This document shows, in pieces, positions 6,680 to 8,542 of a DNA stretch of 8,542 nt (position 1 is its first letter; every line of letters begins with the position of its first letter). Under the pieces are notes generated by a model. The model saw nothing but the letters and a program-made list of their open reading frames with translations. It searched no databases and was not told the origin of the DNA. Location: contig JAFUXX010000179.1 in the NCBI GenBank assembly GCA_017476965.1, positions 1-8,542 on the forward strand, given 5' to 3'. The stretch comes from Kiritimatiellia bacterium (GTDB taxonomy: Bacteria > Verrucomicrobiota > Kiritimatiellia > RFP12 > UBA3636). The position numbers were made by a program, and so were the translations under genes.

Positions 6680-6688
6680 TGGTACAAT
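6680..6688 (+). promoter_or_regulatory. Putative leaderless promoter of the EEP gene (extended -10)
   Basis: TGG-TACAAT (6680-6688) is an extended -10 element (TGn directly before the box). It is followed by seven bases (CGGCCGC) and the ATG at 6696. The GGTAcAATCGG context and the seven-base distance equal those of the rfbB and propeller promoters. There is no TTG-type -35 at 17 bases, which the TGn extension may compensate. It lies in the 39-base gap after the large gene and would give the downstream operon its own leaderless start. Confidence 0.6.
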
Positions 6689-6695
6689 CGGCCGC

Positions 6696-7955
6696 ATGAA
6701 ACGCACACCGATGTTTGCGGCGGCTCTCGCGGCCGCGGTTTTCGCGGCGGAGGCGGCGGGCAGGCCCGCAGGTCCGGCCGACGCCGAACCCGTTCCTTCC
6801 CCCGCCCCGGACAGCGCGATGCACGCGCTCCGCGTGGCGAACTGGAACGTCGAAAACCTGTTCGACGCGGTCGAAAACCAGGAGAAGGATCCCGAGACCC
6901 AAAAGGCCCCGGACTGGGAGTTCACGCCGCAGTCGTGGCGGCACTGGACGGAGTCGCGCTACCGCACGAAGCTGGAGCGCCTCGCCTGGGCGATCGACAA
7001 GATGAAGCCCGACGTCCTCGCCGTGGAGGAAGTGGAGAACCGCGCGACGGTCGACGCCCTCGTGGAGACGCTCCGCGAAAAGCACGGCTGGACGCTGCCC
7101 CACGTCGCCCACGAAGAGTCGAACGACCACCGCGGCATCGACGTGGCGATCCTCTCCCGCTACCCGATAGTGTCGCAGCGGTACCTGCCGAAGACCGGCC
7201 CGCGCGGACTGCTCCGCGCGGACGTCGACGCCGACGGCGCGCGGCTCGTCGTGTTCGCCCTGCACTGGAAGAGCCAGCTCGGCGACAAGTCGGTGAACGC
7301 CGCGGTGCGCCGCAACGAGGCGGAGTCGCTCCGAAAGGCGTTCGCCGACGCGCTCGCCGAAAACCCCGACGCCGCGATCGTCGCCCTCGGCGACTACAAC
7401 GAAATGGTGAACGGGCTGGCGCAGGTCTCCGGCCTCGAAACGGTCGAAACCCGCGCCGAAGCGCTCGAATCGGCGAACGCCGGGCCCGAAGGCTTCCGCC
7501 CGTACAACCTCGTGAACGACATCCCCGAGGAACGCCGCGGCACGTTCTTCTGGAACCAGTCCCACGCCTGGAACACGCTCGACGGCATAATCGTCGCCCC
7601 GCGCATGCTCCTGCCGGCGGAAGAATCCGGCCCCGTTTGGCGCGCGTCCGATCCCGCGGCGACCGCGGGTTTCGCAGTCCCCGAAATGCGCTGGCACGAC
7701 GGCCGCCCGAACGCCTACCGCCGCAGCCGCAAGTACGCGTCCGGCTCCGGCGGCGACGAGGTAGAGGGCGAAACTTCCTACACCGGCTACTCCGACCACT
7801 TTCCGCTCGTCACCGTGCTCGCGCGCGTCGAACAAGCCGCACCCGCGGCGGCGGACGAAACCGCCGAGGAAGCCCCCGCGCCGGAAAGCGCGGAGGAGTC
7901 CACCGCCCCCGAAGCGGCGGCGGAAGACGGAGAAGAAGCCGCGCAGGCGGCTTGA
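6696..7955 (+). CDS. Secreted endonuclease/exonuclease/phosphatase (EEP) family protein
   Basis: Seen: 419 residues. A signal peptide (about 1-21, alanine-rich core) and a Pro-rich linker lead into a DNase I-like fold. Motifs in order are ANWNVENLFD (48-57, metal-site N51), DVLAVEEVENR (106-116, catalytic Glu E112), HRGIDVAILSR (145-155), ALHWKS (188-193, catalytic-type H190), ALGDYNE (230-236, D233 and N235) and the terminal SDHFPLV (366-372, D367-H368). All catalytic positions of the family are present, so it should be an active Mg2+-dependent phosphodiesterase or nuclease. The substrate (DNA, RNA, phospholipid or other phosphoester) cannot be read from the sequence. Residues 381-419 form a low-complexity Ala/Glu/Pro tail with strong negative charge and no homology I recognise. 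Inferred: an extracellular or periplasmic enzyme, perhaps for scavenging nucleic-acid phosphate. It starts leaderlessly (TACAAT seven bases before the ATG) and is followed nine bases later by the GGQ gene. Confidence 0.9.
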   Translation: MKRTPMFAAALAAAVFAAEAAGRPAGPADAEPVPSPAPDSAMHALRVANWNVENLFDAVENQEKDPETQKAPDWEFTPQSWRHWTESRYRTKLERLAWAIDKMKPDVLAVEEVENRATVDALVETLREKHGWTLPHVAHEESNDHRGIDVAILSRYPIVSQRYLPKTGPRGLLRADVDADGARLVVFALHWKSQLGDKSVNAAVRRNEAESLRKAFADALAENPDAAIVALGDYNEMVNGLAQVSGLETVETRAEALESANAGPEGFRPYNLVNDIPEERRGTFFWNQSHAWNTLDGIIVAPRMLLPAEESGPVWRASDPAATAGFAVPEMRWHDGRPNAYRRSRKYASGSGGDEVEGETSYTGYSDHFPLVTVLARVEQAAPAAADETAEEAPAPESAEESTAPEAAAEDGEEAAQAA

Positions 7956-7964
7956 CCGGCGCCG

Positions 7965-8378
7965 ATGGACGCAAATCCGCCCAGCGTCCGCAAGGAGGAA
8001 CTGCTCCGCGCGAGGATGGCGAGTCTAGGCATATCCGAGGACGAGCTCGTCGAATCGTTCGTCCGCGGATTCGGTCCGGGCGGCCAGAAGGTCAACAAGA
8101 CTTCGTCGTGCGTGCGGCTCTCGCTCCCGCGGCTCGGAATCGAAGTCAAGTGCCAGCAGTCGCGCTCGCTCGCGCTCAACAGGTACCGCGCGCGGGAGGA
8201 AATCTGCGAAAAAGTCGCGGAAGCGGTCGCCGGCGAGAAGAGCCGCCGCCGCGCGGAGGAGGAGAAAATCCGCCGCCAGAAACGCCGCCGCTCGCGCAGG
8301 GCCAAGGCGAAAATGCTCGCCGACAAGCGGGCCAACTCCGAAAAGAAAGCGCTGCGCAAAGCCCCGAGTCCGGAATGA
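7965..8378 (+). CDS. Peptide chain release factor-like GGQ protein (ArfB/RF-H type)
   Basis: Seen: 137 residues built around FGPGGQKVNKTSSCVRL (36-52), with G39-G40-Q41, and CQQSRSLALNRYRAR (63-77). A strongly basic C-terminal tail follows (about 93-132, RRQKRRRSRRAKAKM and more lysines). Codon-recognition domains 1 and 2 of RF1/RF2 are missing. Known: the GGQ glutamine positions water to hydrolyse peptidyl-tRNA. In ArfB (YaeJ) and related small factors, a basic tail enters the empty mRNA channel, so they rescue ribosomes stalled on truncated mRNA without reading a stop codon. Inferred: a cytoplasmic ribosome-rescue peptidyl-tRNA hydrolase, distinct from RF1/RF2. The ATG at 7965 lies nine bases after the EEP stop, without a clear Shine-Dalgarno. 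An alternative ATG at residue 18 lies just after a purine-rich stretch, and both keep the whole GGQ domain. The stop overlaps the next ATG (ATGA). Confidence 0.9.
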   Translation: MDANPPSVRKEELLRARMASLGISEDELVESFVRGFGPGGQKVNKTSSCVRLSLPRLGIEVKCQQSRSLALNRYRAREEICEKVAEAVAGEKSRRRAEEEKIRRQKRRRSRRAKAKMLADKRANSEKKALRKAPSPE

Positions 8379-8542
8379 AAACCGCACCGTTCCGCAACGT
8401 CCTCGTCACCGGCGCCACGAGCGGAATAGGCGAAGCCGTGGCAGTCCGCCTCGTGCAGTCGGGCGCGAAAACCGTATTCTTCTGCGGGCGCGACGAAGCG
8501 CGCCTCGCCGCGGCCGCGGAGCGCCTGCGCGCGCTGGGGGCG
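8375..8542 (+). CDS. Short-chain dehydrogenase/reductase (SDR), N-terminal part
   Basis: Seen: 56 codons, open at the right edge. The first strand and glycine loop NVLVTGATSGIGEAVA (8-23) contain TGxxxGxG (T12, G13, G17, G19), the classical SDR NAD(P)-binding signature. The second strand ends in FFCGRDEARL (35-44), where an arginine after the strand (R39) suggests NADP(H) preference. Known: cytoplasmic oxidoreductases, often 3-oxoacyl reductase-like, but substrates vary widely. The catalytic Ser-Tyr-Lys lies beyond the window, so the subtype cannot be given. The ATG overlaps the stop of the GGQ gene as ATGA, indicating translational coupling in the same operon. Confidence 0.88.
   Translation, partial: MKTAPFRNVLVTGATSGIGEAVAVRLVQSGAKTVFFCGRDEARLAAAAERLRALGA

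Noticed and set aside
5229..7835. An 868-codon open frame on the minus strand, antisense to the end of the surface-protein gene and the EEP gene
   Set aside because: It crosses two well-supported genes, is very rich in Arg/Ala/Val/Glu without any recognisable motif, and is the expected by-product of GC-rich codon use on the opposite strand.

Overview
The window is about two thirds G+C and densely coded. The long extracellular protein in the middle carries an autotransporter-associated strand repeat and two 'W..G..P..AD' modules. Together with the G+C content, this most resembles an uncultured gut-type Verrucomicrobiota/Kiritimatiellota genome. That is an inference from protein style, not from a marker gene. 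No rRNA, tRNA, CRISPR array, insertion sequence or phage gene is visible.

Layout. Four genes lie on the minus strand between about 3247 and 1, read right to left. They encode a secreted SdiA-regulated/YjiK-like beta-propeller (2336-3247), dTDP-glucose 4,6-dehydratase RfbB/RmlB (1197-2270), a LolD/MacB-type ABC ATPase (433-1200) and the N-terminus of a GltD/NfnB-type Fe-S flavoprotein (1-392, running off the left edge). A 214-base divergent region (3248-3461) separates them from four plus-strand genes. These encode a 1064-residue secreted beta-rich surface protein (3462-6656), a secreted endonuclease/exonuclease/phosphatase-fold enzyme (6696-7955), a GGQ-domain release-factor-like rescue protein (7965-8378) and the start of a short-chain dehydrogenase (8375-8542, running off the right edge).

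Transcription units. rfbB, the ATPase and the GltD-like gene look like one operon: rfbB and the ATPase overlap by four bases (TTGA), and a 40-base gap precedes the next gene. The EEP, GGQ and SDR genes look like another, with a 9-base gap and an ATGA overlap. The propeller gene and the large surface-protein gene diverge from the central spacer. A GC-rich hairpin separates the propeller gene from rfbB.

The most notable pattern is that three genes (rfbB, the propeller gene and the EEP gene) have a TATAAT/TACAAT box ending exactly 7 bases before the ATG, in a shared frame GGTAYAATCGGSSGCATG. Two of them also have TTGCGS exactly 17 bases further upstream. This spacing predicts transcription starting at or within a few bases of the start codon, that is, leaderless mRNAs at the head of transcription units. 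Shine-Dalgarno sequences appear mainly inside the minus-strand operon. No wholly new enzymatic system could be demonstrated. The other genes are recognisable family members in an unremarkable mix of cell-envelope, translation-rescue and redox functions.
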